A DNA stretch of 64,000 bases from Ruminococcus flavefaciens 007c (GTDB lineage Bacteria; Bacillota; Clostridia; Oscillospirales; Ruminococcaceae): NCBI RefSeq assembly GCF_000571935.1, contig NZ_ATAX01000016.1, forward strand, positions 186,001 through 250,000. The letters are read 5' to 3'. Both the position numbers and the translations under genes were made by a program. The notes beneath the pieces were generated by a model. That model saw only the letters and a program-made list of their open reading frames with translations, was not told the DNA's origin and searched no databases. This document shows, one piece after another, positions 23,976-31,401 of the stretch. Each line of letters starts with the position of its first letter. Within the stretch, counting starts at the first letter, position 1.

Positions 23976-25451
23976 ATGAAATTGAGGGGAAAAAGACTTG
24001 TTTCGCTGCTGATAGCGGCAGCTGCTGCAATGTCGTTTCCGTCCTGTTCATCGGAGGTCGGCCAGATTGAGTTCCAGACAAACAAAAGCTCGGATGCAGG
24101 AAAGGATACTCATGGCGCACAGGCAGCTGAAGTGACAACAGAAGAAACGACAACGACTACCACAACTACCGAACCCGTTTACAGGGGAAATATATATGAC
24201 ACGAATTATAATCTTATAACATACAGCACCGTCGCGGAGGGCGGCGAAGAACAGCGCAGCTACGGAGAAGGCTATGGATACTCCTTCGGAAATATCATAA
24301 GCGAGGCCTCCGCAGGCTTTGACGATGTGCTGGGCGATCTGCTGCGCACAAAGAATAAGACGCCTGTGAACGCCGACAATAACGTGGGACAGTCCATAAG
24401 GCTCACCATCGATTCCAACGTGCAGACGGCGCTCTGTTCATATATGGCAAATATGGGCATGGCAGGCGCCATCGTGGTAATGAGGACAGACGGCTCTATA
24501 CTTGCAGAAGTCTCATACCCTACATATGATCCCGAGCTTTTCTACTCGGATCCTTCCTACGTACAGGGACTAAGCGGCGGCACCATAGCCAACAAGGCAT
24601 TCCAGAACGCCTCTCCCGGCTCCTGCTTCAAGATAATGTCCGAGGTCATAGCCGACAAGAACGGCATAACCACTCTATATGATGACGGAACATGGGTAGA
24701 CAGCGGTGCTACCATAGTTAACTGGGATCACGAAACAGGCTGGTATCCCGTTCCCGAAAGGACACTTTATTCCGCATTTGTCAACTCCAGCAACATTTTC
24801 TTCGCAAAGGTATTCGACACGCTGGGCTCAGACACGGTAATGTCAGACCTCAATACCATATTCCACTTCTGCGATCCGATATACTGCGATTTCGGACCTA
24901 TCGAGAACAATATCGAGATATACTGCCTTGATGATCTGCGCAGGAGCGCCTTCGGACAGGCATATGTACGGACCTGCCCCATATATCTTGCAGCTCTGGG
25001 CAGAGAAGCCATCTTCGGTGATATGGTCAAGCCCTTCGTAATACAGCAGATAGTTGATACCACAGATCCCTATACCCAGATAAAAGAAGGAAGCAAGCCC
25101 TATGAGATGCTCGGTACTATCCCAGAAAACTGCCGCCAGAATCTGCTTGACGGAATGACGGGAGTCGCCTCCAATCTGGGCATCTATGTTCCCGAGAACT
25201 ATCAGTTCTACGCAAAGACAGGTACTGCCGAGACAGGCGCGGGAGACTTCCTGTACATAACCGGCTGTCTGAAGAATATATACGACAACTCCTCGGAAAA
25301 GCCTGTATACACGGATTACAGCAATTACAGCGCCAACGGTTCATATATAATCGTTATGCAGCTCCAGAATCCCGGTGACTTCGGCTTTGATTTCGCCAGC
25401 CAGACAGGCGGACTGTATCAGGGGATTATAGACACCGTACTTTCTTACTGA
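23976..25451 (+). CDS. Lipoprotein penicillin-binding protein (transpeptidase), copy 2
   Basis: This 491-residue paralogue of the preceding gene has a lipobox (SFPSCSS), a Thr-rich linker, and a transpeptidase domain with PGSCFKIMSEVIADKNGI, NSSNIFFAKVF and YAKTGTAE. Whole blocks around the active site are identical to copy 1, while the N-terminal linkers differ, showing tandem duplication then divergence. It has a separate promoter and terminator, so the copies can be expressed independently. Confidence 0.88.
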   Translation: MKLRGKRLVSLLIAAAAAMSFPSCSSEVGQIEFQTNKSSDAGKDTHGAQAAEVTTEETTTTTTTTEPVYRGNIYDTNYNLITYSTVAEGGEEQRSYGEGYGYSFGNIISEASAGFDDVLGDLLRTKNKTPVNADNNVGQSIRLTIDSNVQTALCSYMANMGMAGAIVVMRTDGSILAEVSYPTYDPELFYSDPSYVQGLSGGTIANKAFQNASPGSCFKIMSEVIADKNGITTLYDDGTWVDSGATIVNWDHETGWYPVPERTLYSAFVNSSNIFFAKVFDTLGSDTVMSDLNTIFHFCDPIYCDFGPIENNIEIYCLDDLRRSAFGQAYVRTCPIYLAALGREAIFGDMVKPFVIQQIVDTTDPYTQIKEGSKPYEMLGTIPENCRQNLLDGMTGVASNLGIYVPENYQFYAKTGTAETGAGDFLYITGCLKNIYDNSSEKPVYTDYSNYSANGSYIIVMQLQNPGDFGFDFASQTGGLYQGIIDTVLSY

Positions 25452-25457
25452 TTATCA

Positions 25458-25485
25458 AGAGCGGCCTGCTGCCGCTCTTTTTTTC
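25458..25485 (+). terminator. Terminator after PBP copy 2
   Basis: AGAGCGGC / GCCGCTCT with a 5-base loop, then TTTTTTT. Confidence 0.88.
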
Positions 25486-25488
25486 TGC

Positions 25489-25517
25489 TTTACAAAATAC
25501 TTAAAAAGTAGTATAAT
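25489..25517 (+). promoter_or_regulatory. Promoter for thrH
   Basis: TTTACA (25489-25494), 17 bp and TATAAT (25512-25517). Confidence 0.75.
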
Positions 25518-25554
25518 GATAAAGTAATATCTTAATTCAACGGAGGAATTCATT

Positions 25555-26160
25555 ATGTATATAACTTGTCTTGACCTTGAAGGCGTTCTCGTACCCGAGA
25601 TATGGATAGCATTTGCCGAAGCAAGCGGCATTCCCGAGCTCAAGAAGACTACCCGTGACGAGCCTGATTACGATAAGCTCATGAAATGGCGTCTCGGCGT
25701 CCTCAAGGAGCACGGCCTCGGCCTCAGGGAGATACAGGATACAATAGCAAAGATCGATCCCATGCCCGGAGCAAGAGAGTTCCTTGATGCTCTCCGCGAG
25801 CTCGGACAGGTCATCATCATCAGCGACACCTTCACACAGTTCGCAGCCCCCCTTATGAAGAAGCTGGGCTGGCCCACAATATTCTGCAATTCTCTCGAAG
25901 TTGCTGACAACGGCGAGATAACAGGCTTTAAGATGCGCTGTGAGAAGTCCAAACTCACAACTGTCAAGGCTCTCCAGTCCATCGGCTACGATACCATCGC
26001 CAGCGGCGACAGCTACAACGACCTTGCCATGATCGAGGCAAGCAAGGCAGGCTTCTTATTCAGAAGCACCGAACAGATCAAGAAGGATCACCCGGAGCTT
26101 CCCGCATTTGAGACCTATGATGAGCTTCTTGACGCAATAAAGAAGGCAATGGCAGACTGA
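25555..26160 (+). CDS. thrH: ThrH, phosphoserine phosphatase / homoserine phosphotransferase
   Basis: This 201-residue HAD enzyme matches ThrH in length and motifs. The nucleophile is in CLDLEGVLVPEIWI (Glu in place of the usual second Asp, as in ThrH). Motif II is IISDTFTQF, and motif IV ASGDSYNDLAMI. In Pseudomonas ThrH dephosphorylates phosphoserine and can pass the phosphate to homoserine, giving a route to threonine. It is probably a cytoplasmic amino-acid enzyme here. The ribosome site is GGAGG. Confidence 0.92.
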   Translation: MYITCLDLEGVLVPEIWIAFAEASGIPELKKTTRDEPDYDKLMKWRLGVLKEHGLGLREIQDTIAKIDPMPGAREFLDALRELGQVIIISDTFTQFAAPLMKKLGWPTIFCNSLEVADNGEITGFKMRCEKSKLTTVKALQSIGYDTIASGDSYNDLAMIEASKAGFLFRSTEQIKKDHPELPAFETYDELLDAIKKAMAD

Positions 26161-26210
26161 TGCCCGCGGCATCAGTCTGTATAATATATTAACAATACGG
26201 AGGTATAGTT

Positions 26211-26960
26211 ATGAGTTACAGCTTCAATGCAGAGAAAGTAACAAACGAAGTAGTCCAGTGGGTACGCGACCTGTTCGAAAGGACAGCTACCCCCACCACC
26301 AATGCGGTTATCGGCATATCAGGCGGCAAGGACAGCTCCGTAGCCGCAGCAGTATGTGCAAAGGCACTGGGAAAGGACAGAGTTATCGGAGTTCTCATGC
26401 CTCAGGGCGAGCAGGCTGACATTTCATACAGTCATCTGCTGGTGGATACGCTGGGTATAAAGAGCTATACCATAAACATAGGAAATACCGTAAGCTCCTT
26501 CATGAACGAGCTCAGCAAGCAGATGGAGCCCTCAGAGCAGGCAAGAGTCAACACACCTGCGCGTATCAGAATGGCAACTCTTTACGCCGTTGCAGCCTGC
26601 AATAACGGCAGAGTTGTGAATACCTGCAATCTTTCCGAGGACTGGGTAGGATATTCCACCAAATTCGGCGACGCAGCAGGAGACTTCTCTCCCCTTTCCG
26701 ACCTTACGGTAACAGAGGTCCTTCAGGTAGGCGAATACCTCGGTCTTCCCGATGAACTGGTACACAAGGTACCCATCGACGGACTCTGCGGCAAGACAGA
26801 TGAAGAAAATCTGGGCTTTACATACGCAATGCTGGATAAGTATATCCGCGGCGAGGACGATCTCAGCTCCGTACCTCAGATAAAGGAGAAGATCGACCGC
26901 CTCCACAGGGCAAATCTTCACAAGCTCCAGCTCATGCCGAAGTATGAGCTCAGCAAGTAA
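26211..26960 (+). CDS. nadE: Ammonia-dependent NAD synthetase
   Basis: This 249-residue enzyme makes NAD from deamido-NAD, ATP and ammonia, the last step of NAD synthesis. The ATP pyrophosphatase loop is GISGGKDSSVAAA. Other landmarks are NTPARIRMATLY, NTCNLSEDWVGYSTKFGD and GLCGKTDEENLGFTY. No glutaminase domain is attached. It lies 50 bp after thrH, probably co-transcribed, with a terminator after it. Confidence 0.95.
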   Translation: MSYSFNAEKVTNEVVQWVRDLFERTATPTTNAVIGISGGKDSSVAAAVCAKALGKDRVIGVLMPQGEQADISYSHLLVDTLGIKSYTINIGNTVSSFMNELSKQMEPSEQARVNTPARIRMATLYAVAACNNGRVVNTCNLSEDWVGYSTKFGDAAGDFSPLSDLTVTEVLQVGEYLGLPDELVHKVPIDGLCGKTDEENLGFTYAMLDKYIRGEDDLSSVPQIKEKIDRLHRANLHKLQLMPKYELSK

Positions 26961-26969
26961 TTAAAGCTG

Positions 26970-27005
26970 AAAGGCGTAAAGAAGTATGATCTTCTTTACG
27001 CCTTT
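26970..27005. terminator. Terminator after nadE
   Basis: AAAGGCGTAAAGAAG / CTTCTTTACGCCTTT with a 6-base loop; T-runs on the plus side. Confidence 0.85.
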
Positions 27006-27068
27006 ATTCTTACCTGCAAATAAACACCCCGCCCATTATTACGGACGAGGGTGATGCGGAATTCATTT

Positions 27069-27530
27069 TTAAGAGGCAATATCCTTGCCGATTGAGCTGA
27101 GAGAATGTCTTATCTTCTGCCATCTCTCATTGTCGAGCTCGCCGCGCAGATTGAATTCATAGACCTTATCATCATGTGTCACCTTGACTTTGGAAAGGCA
27201 ATCACAGCCGGCAAAGGCATATTTGCCGATCTCCTTCAATGTGGAAGGGATAGTGAGGTCTTTCAGGCTGCGGCAGCCGCGGAAAGCATACCAGCCCACT
27301 CTTATGGTGCTTTCGGGAAGTGCGATACATTTCAGGTTTTCGCAGCCGCTGAAAGCGGTATCGGATATTACCTGAACGGTATCGGGAACGAGGATCCTCA
27401 CCAGATTGGTGCAGTCGCAGAAAGCGCCTTCATCGATGATACCGACATTATCGGGAATAAAGATCTCGGTAACGCCCTTCTCATCCTTGTACCTTTTAAG
27501 TACGCCTCTTTGATCTTGTAGTTCATTCAA
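27069..27530 (-). CDS. Short leucine-rich-repeat (LRR_5/BspA-type) protein, cytoplasmic
   Basis: This 153-residue protein is made of four or five ~23-residue repeats with the consensus IPDNVGIIDEGAFCDCTNL. BspA-type repeats in ruminococci normally occur in large secreted proteins with dockerins or anchors, but this one has no signal peptide and only a short charged C-terminus. A GGAG site precedes the ATG. It may be a free cytoplasmic repeat protein; the partner is unknown. Confidence 0.85.
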   Translation of the reverse strand: MNELQDQRGVLKRYKDEKGVTEIFIPDNVGIIDEGAFCDCTNLVRILVPDTVQVISDTAFSGCENLKCIALPESTIRVGWYAFRGCRSLKDLTIPSTLKEIGKYAFAGCDCLSKVKVTHDDKVYEFNLRGELDNERWQKIRHSLSSIGKDIAS

Positions 27531-27661
27531 TTATCTCCTTATCGAATAATCGATCAATCTCCCCTTTTAAACCATCCGTGCTTTCTTTATAATATTATAG
27601 CAGAATCATGACAAAAAGTCAACTTGAAGTGGCTTTTTTTAACAACATTCATTGTATTGCA

Positions 27662-27693
27662 CAAAAAAGTCTCCCCCTGATTCACAGAGGGAG
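27662..27693 (-). terminator. Terminator of the MacB-like ABC operon
   Basis: The minus strand has CTCCCTCTG / CAGGGGGAG with a 5-base loop, followed by ACTTTTTTG. Confidence 0.75.
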
Positions 27694-27718
27694 TAATAAT
27701 CACTGTTGTTTTAAGTTA

Positions 27719-30454
27719 TCATTCGATTGATTTAAGTGACTCGGCCATGTTTATCCTTTCCAGTTTGAGCTCCATGAACAGGTCAACGATAAAGTTAAAC
27801 AGGAAGGTAAGAAGTATACTTAACAGGAAGCTCTTAGGCAGGATCTTAACGCTGAAATCCACCAGATCCACACGGATCTGCGCCATAACGAAGCGGTGCA
27901 GCAGCACGCCGAGCCCGAGTCCCACAGCTGTACCGAAGGCAGTGAGCGCAAGGTTTTCGCGCAGCACATAGGAAGAAGTCTCCCTGCGGAAAAATCCCAG
28001 CACCTTTATGGTAGCTATCTCACGCACTCTCTCGGTAATATTTATATTCGTGAGATTGTAAATGACAATGAAGGCAAGACCTGCGGCGCATATGATAACA
28101 ATGAGCACGATATAGTCGAGACTGCTCATCATTTTGCCCAGTCTCTCCTTCAGATCACCGAACACCAGCACCGAGGTGATATTGCCGCTCTTTGAAAGAG
28201 CCGCTGAGGTCTTATAGGTATCCGCTCCCTCATTGAAGTTGAGGAACGCATAATTCAGCGGCACCTCCTCCCCCAGCTGCTCCGCCATAGTGTCTCGTCC
28301 AATGAAGAGCACGTTATATACATGGTTCTCGAATATACCCGTGACCTTTACATTCAGCATACGCATATTCTCGTCGCGGAGCTTCATGGTATCTCCTGCT
28401 TTTATTTTATACCTTTCGGCGATGCTGTGACTTACAACAGCCTCGTTCCTGCCTGGAGGAGACAGCGGACTGCCGTCCATGCTTTTCAGAACGAAATATC
28501 CGTCCATATCCTCAAAGCTGTCCGCAGCATTCACGGTAACGCTCTTGACCTTTTTTCCGTAGAGCAGATCCCAGGAGCCCGTATAGAGGAGCTTATAGCC
28601 TGAGGAATTCTCGCTGATGACCTTTTCCGTCTCCTCGGGGAGGGTGCTGCCTACATTTTTCAGTGTAACGGAAGCGTCGGCTATCTGTATCTCACCATAC
28701 TGGGTATCACCGAAGCCCGCAATGGAATCCTTTAATCCGAAGCCTGTAACGAGCAGTGCCGTACAGCCGCCTATACCAAGTATCATCATAAAGAGTCTCT
28801 TTTTGTACCTGAATATATTGCGTATAGAGACCTTCTGCAGGAATTTCAGTCTTTTCCATACAGGGGTGATATATTCAAGGAAAACTCTTTTTCCTGCTTT
28901 CGGAGCCTTCGGTCTCATAAGACCTGCGGCAGTCTCCGAGAGCTCCACGCGGCAGCTGAACCACGTGGTACCTACGGAGCATATCAGCGATACCGCCAGA
29001 GCAATGAGAGCCAGCTTTTTATCAAAGAGGTATGACATAGGCAGTCTGAGGTACATAAGCTCATAGGTCTTCCATATGACCTTCGGGAAAAGCAGCGTAC
29101 CGCCGAAATAGCCGAGGATACAGCCTATGAAGGCTGCCGAGCCCGAATAGAACACCAGCTTGCCCATGATAGTGCCCTCTGAATAACCAAGAGCCTTCAG
29201 AACACCTATCTGTGTACGCTGCTCCTCCACCATTCGGCTCATTGTGGTCATGCAGACGAGAGCAGCCACAAGAATAAAAAATATCGGGAATATACGTGCC
29301 ACCTGAGCCACTATCTCCGAATCGTTCTCAAAGCAGGCGTAACCGATATTGGTATTGCGGTCGAGAACGTAGACCTCGCATTTTCTGAGCTTTTCCAGCT
29401 CCTTTTCACCGCTGCTGAGTTCTTTTTCTCCGTCTGAGATCTGCTTTTTGAAGTCAGCCGCAGAGCTTTCATAATCCGCAAGTCCCTTTTCGTAATCAGC
29501 CAGTGCAGCGTTATACTGCTCCATTCCCGCGGAATACTGTTCGGACATGACGTCCTTTATCTGCTGCAGCTGAGCGAGCTGCTCGTCCAGCTGTTTTTTT
29601 CCGCTGTCAAGCTCAGCCTTTGCGTCATCGAGCTTCTGCTGACCATCTCTGCGCTTCTCCTCGAATTCCGCCCTGCTGTCCGCCAGCTTGCCGTTTGCCT
29701 CATCATAAAGCTCCTGCCGGCGCATATCGCCTCTGGACTTGGCAATGCTCTCCCACTGCTTGTCCCTTCCGTCCATGAAGCTTTCATACTCATCGGAGTA
29801 TATCTCATGATCGTGATCGAAGCGTATAAACGCCTCGGTATACACATCTGAATCAAAGGCATCCCGTGAAAGGTAGATGAAAGCCGTCACCGTACCGTTT
29901 CCCACTGAGGAAGTACCTCTTTCAAAGTTTATATACATGGAAGAATCGCAGGTGCCCACCACAGTCAGAACAGAGCTTTTCAGTGCCTTTTTCACTGTCT
30001 CGCTGTTCTCATCTGACAGTCTGAACTCTCTGCCGATGACGAAATTCTCCTTGTCCGACTCCACAAGGCACTCATCTGGAGCCTGAGGCAGTCTGCCAGA
30101 GGTAAGCCTGATACCGTTGACATTATCCGTCAGAGAATGAGCCCTGAGCACATATTCTCTCGAACCCGCTGTAAGGATATCGAGAGTATAGGCACCCTCG
30201 GCATATCTGACGCCGGGACGGCTGCGGAAATCCGCAATATCCTCCTCCTGCCAGCCCAGTGTGGACAGCAGCCTGTAATCATAGAACTGCTTTTCATCGA
30301 GGAAGCTGTTTACGGTATTCACCATTGCGGGAGTAGTTATCCTGACTCCCGAGAAAAAGCCCACACCGAGAGCTATAATGGCAAGTATAGCAAAATAGCG
30401 TCCGAAGGTGCTCTTTATCTCGCGGAGAGTGTTCTTTCTTATTGCCGATCCCAT
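27719..30454 (-). CDS. FtsX/MacB-type ABC permease with periplasmic-side coiled coil
   Basis: This 911-residue permease has an N-terminal helix and extracytoplasmic domain, then a long Glu/Lys/Gln-rich coiled coil (~245-360). Two FtsX-type three-helix modules follow: MVEEQRTQIGVLKALGYS marks the first and INITERVREIATIKVLGFF the second. It is the partner of the preceding ATPase. The ATG at 30454 is 5 nt after the ATPase stop; the frame opens 10 codons earlier inside that gene. Substrate unknown. Confidence 0.88.
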   Translation of the reverse strand: MGSAIRKNTLREIKSTFGRYFAILAIIALGVGFFSGVRITTPAMVNTVNSFLDEKQFYDYRLLSTLGWQEEDIADFRSRPGVRYAEGAYTLDILTAGSREYVLRAHSLTDNVNGIRLTSGRLPQAPDECLVESDKENFVIGREFRLSDENSETVKKALKSSVLTVVGTCDSSMYINFERGTSSVGNGTVTAFIYLSRDAFDSDVYTEAFIRFDHDHEIYSDEYESFMDGRDKQWESIAKSRGDMRRQELYDEANGKLADSRAEFEEKRRDGQQKLDDAKAELDSGKKQLDEQLAQLQQIKDVMSEQYSAGMEQYNAALADYEKGLADYESSAADFKKQISDGEKELSSGEKELEKLRKCEVYVLDRNTNIGYACFENDSEIVAQVARIFPIFFILVAALVCMTTMSRMVEEQRTQIGVLKALGYSEGTIMGKLVFYSGSAAFIGCILGYFGGTLLFPKVIWKTYELMYLRLPMSYLFDKKLALIALAVSLICSVGTTWFSCRVELSETAAGLMRPKAPKAGKRVFLEYITPVWKRLKFLQKVSIRNIFRYKKRLFMMILGIGGCTALLVTGFGLKDSIAGFGDTQYGEIQIADASVTLKNVGSTLPEETEKVISENSSGYKLLYTGSWDLLYGKKVKSVTVNAADSFEDMDGYFVLKSMDGSPLSPPGRNEAVVSHSIAERYKIKAGDTMKLRDENMRMLNVKVTGIFENHVYNVLFIGRDTMAEQLGEEVPLNYAFLNFNEGADTYKTSAALSKSGNITSVLVFGDLKERLGKMMSSLDYIVLIVIICAAGLAFIVIYNLTNINITERVREIATIKVLGFFRRETSSYVLRENLALTAFGTAVGLGLGVLLHRFVMAQIRVDLVDFSVKILPKSFLLSILLTFLFNFIVDLFMELKLERINMAESLKSIE

Positions 30455-30458
30455 AACA

Positions 30459-31163
30459 TCACCACTCAATATCGGCAATATCAACGATATTGTCGTTCAT
30501 GCGCACAGCCGAGACTGTGCCGTTCTTCACGGTAATAATGCGGTCGGCCATGGGAGTGAGTGCCTGATTATGGGTTATAACCACCACAGTCATGCCGCTT
30601 TTGCGGCAGGTATCCTGAAGCAGCTTCAGAACGGCTTTACCCGTTTCGTAATCCAGAGCGCCCGTAGGCTCGTCGCACAGCAGGAGCTTTGGATTTTTCG
30701 CCAGTGCTCGTGCGATAGCAACTCTCTGCTGCTCGCCGCCCGACAGCTGAGCCGGGAAATTGCTCATACGCTCCGAAAGTCCCACCTGTCCCAGTATCTT
30801 TTCCGCATCGAGGGGATCCCTGCATATCTGAGCCGCCAGCTCAACATTTTCAAGGGCGGTAAGGTTCTGGACAAGGTTATAGAACTGGAACACAAAGCCC
30901 ACATCATAGCGTCTGTAAGCTGTCAGCATCTTTTTGTTCAGAGCCGAGATCTCGGTGCCGTCCAGAAAGACGCTGCCCGAGGTGAGAGTATCCATACCGC
31001 CGAGGATATTGAGGATAGTGGTCTTACCCGCACCCGAAGCTCCGACGATAACGCAGAACTCTCCTTTGTTTATCTCAAAACTGACATCGCTCAGGGCGTG
31101 GATCTCAACTTCCCCCGTCCTGTATGTCTTTTTCACATTTTTAAACTCAACGTAAGCGCTCAT
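30459..31163 (-). CDS. MacB/LolD-type ABC ATPase
   Basis: This 234-residue ATPase has Walker [13 protein letters not shown], signature [15 protein letters not shown], Walker [13 protein letters not shown] and H-loop [21 protein letters not shown] is typical of the LolD/MacB ATPases that pair with FtsX-like permeases. It has its own promoter and is followed at once by the permease gene. Confidence 0.93.
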   Translation of the reverse strand: MSAYVEFKNVKKTYRTGEVEIHALSDVSFEINKGEFCVIVGASGAGKTTILNILGGMDTLTSGSVFLDGTEISALNKKMLTAYRRYDVGFVFQFYNLVQNLTALENVELAAQICRDPLDAEKILGQVGLSERMSNFPAQLSGGEQQRVAIARALAKNPKLLLCDEPTGALDYETGKAVLKLLQDTCRKSGMTVVVITHNQALTPMADRIITVKNGTVSAVRMNDNIVDIADIEW

Positions 31164-31234
31164 ACTTTTCCTTTCATGGTAAGCAAGACTTTTTTACGGT
31201 AACAGCCTGCGCATATGCCGTCAGGCTGATATAG

Positions 31235-31263
31235 ATTATACCATATTTGCGTTTATATGTAAA
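31235..31263 (-). promoter_or_regulatory. Promoter for the MacB-like ABC operon
   Basis: Minus strand: TTTACA (31263-31258), 17 bp and TATAAT (31240-31235). Confidence 0.75.
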
Positions 31264-31327
31264 GCCGTCCGAAGCCAAAAGTAAAAACAATTACATCAAA
31301 AAATGACCATATTCCTCATAATTTGTG

Positions 31328-31356
31328 TTTACAAACCTCCGATTATAATGTATAAT
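31328..31356 (+). promoter_or_regulatory. Promoter for the GH30 gene
   Basis: TTTACA (31328-31333), 17 bp and TATAAT (31351-31356). Confidence 0.75.
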
Positions 31357-31401
31357 GTATGTAGACGAACCCGAAAAATCCACATGAAAGGAGTCTTATA
31401 C

